Shown: positions 63,572 through 64,000 of the stretch, piece by piece
Layout: every line of letters starts with the position of its first letter
How positions within the stretch are numbered: position 1 is the stretch's first letter
Assembly (NCBI RefSeq): GCF_011303555.1
Contig: NZ_CP049868.1
Span: forward strand, 5,146,001 to 5,210,000
Length of the DNA stretch: 64,000 bases
Source: Pedobacter sp. HDW13
Lineage (GTDB): Bacteria; Bacteroidota; Bacteroidia; Sphingobacteriales; Sphingobacteriaceae
Direction of reading: 5' to 3'
Position numbers and translations under genes: made by a program
The notes under the pieces: model-generated
The model's input: the letters and a program-made list of their open reading frames with translations, nothing else
Database searches by the model: none
Told to the model about the DNA's origin: nothing

Positions 63572-63937
63572 GAGAAGACAATACCGGAGGATCAATTTTG
63601 CAACAAATTGAACAGTTTCATTAACAAGCCAGGTAATGTTAATATACGAGTGCATGTCAAGTCTGATTCCGGGCATAGCCTTCTCCACCAATTGGACTTT
63701 ATCATTTTCGAAAACTGTTTTACCGAATGCAAAAGCATCACCGATTTCCGCTAATTCGTAACTGGGATAGGGTACACAAAGGCTTTTTAAGCCATCAAAA
63801 ACTTCCACGTGGTCGTTTTGATTTTTCGGGTTGCAAAAAAATACAACATTTCTTTTTGGACGATTTTTAATATTTCCAGTTTGCAAATTATCTAACAAAT
63901 AGCCCAATAAATGTTGTTTTAGATTGGACTGTTTCAA
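63563..63937 (-). CDS. Hypothetical protein, possibly incomplete
   Basis: 124 residues from a TTG at 63937; upstream the frame hits a stop without an ATG, so the real start is unsure. Contains 'NVVFFCNPKNQNDHVEVFDGLKSLCVPYPSYEL' and 'GDAFAFGKTVFENDKVQLVEKAMPGI'. No family recognised. It may be the 3' part of a larger broken gene. Confidence 0.4.
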   Translation of the reverse strand: MKQSNLKQHLLGYLLDNLQTGNIKNRPKRNVVFFCNPKNQNDHVEVFDGLKSLCVPYPSYELAEIGDAFAFGKTVFENDKVQLVEKAMPGIRLDMHSYINITWLVNETVQFVAKLILRYCLLLF

Positions 63938-64000
63938 ACTGTTAACACAATTGTTGTTTTCTCCCTCTGGAATGTGTTACAGCGTTTGTCCCAATTCAAT

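Overview
The window looks like a Bacteroidota chromosome, most likely Sphingobacteriaceae (Pedobacter or Mucilaginibacter-like). The reasons are several SusC/SusD pairs, an ECF sigma/FecR switch, LytTR regulators, TlpA-DUF4369 thioredoxins, starts without Shine-Dalgarno sequences and -7 boxes of the TAnnTTTG type. All family names come from reading the sequence; no database search was possible.

Region 1 (1-24130) is a large polysaccharide-utilisation locus on the + strand. It starts inside a SusC gene, followed by SusD and a second SusC-SusD pair. The enzymes are GH2, GH10, a broken GH3, GH2 with a C-terminal malectin-like domain, an HGSNAT/DUF5009-type membrane protein, GH2, an alginate-lyase-fold polysaccharide lyase, GH88, GH18 and GH30. 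It ends with an SDR-type mannonate oxidoreductase and mannonate dehydratase (UxuA). Lyase, GH88, SDR and UxuA together imply a uronic-acid-rich (glucuronic) glycan whose monomers go to 2-keto-3-deoxygluconate. A cluster of dispersed repeats (10098-10720) interrupts the operon where the GH3 gene breaks off.

Region 2 (24140-38760) is an AT-richer accessory stretch. It begins at a tRNA-Arg(UCU) gene with a serine-recombinase remnant against it. It holds two identical 53-bp repeats (25190 and 33899), an ISL3 transposase remnant, a GH35-like remnant and a decayed histone-H1-like gene. Between the 53-bp repeats lies a compact minus-strand operon built around a lipoprotein whose C-terminus is an eight-cysteine peptide resembling the bacteriocin fulvocin C. 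It is followed by a membrane-anchored TlpA-like thioredoxin, a DUF1573 lipoprotein and an O-antigen-ligase-like/TPR membrane protein. A solo LytTR regulator and a large alpha/beta hydrolase with a Cys in the nucleophile elbow lie upstream. This is the best candidate for an undescribed system here. An orphan Imm35-like gene and several small secreted proteins follow.

Region 3 (38767-52870) is an ECF sigma/FecR-controlled SusC-SusD locus whose SusC is split by a frameshift at a G5 run. The cargo is not glycosidases but a TlpA thioredoxin, an alkaline-phosphatase-superfamily enzyme, a LamG + endonuclease/exonuclease/phosphatase protein, a metallophosphoesterase and a second TlpA thioredoxin. This suggests scavenging of a phosphate-ester substrate.

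Region 4 (52871-64000) holds a DUF6150-like protein, an AraC regulator, a LytS-like propeller histidine kinase with its LytTR response regulator (all minus strand), and a + strand run: TraB/ChaN-like lipoprotein, retropepsin-like aspartyl protease, small membrane protein, TMEM175-like channel and a large thioredoxin-domain protein. A minus-strand hypothetical frame ends the window.
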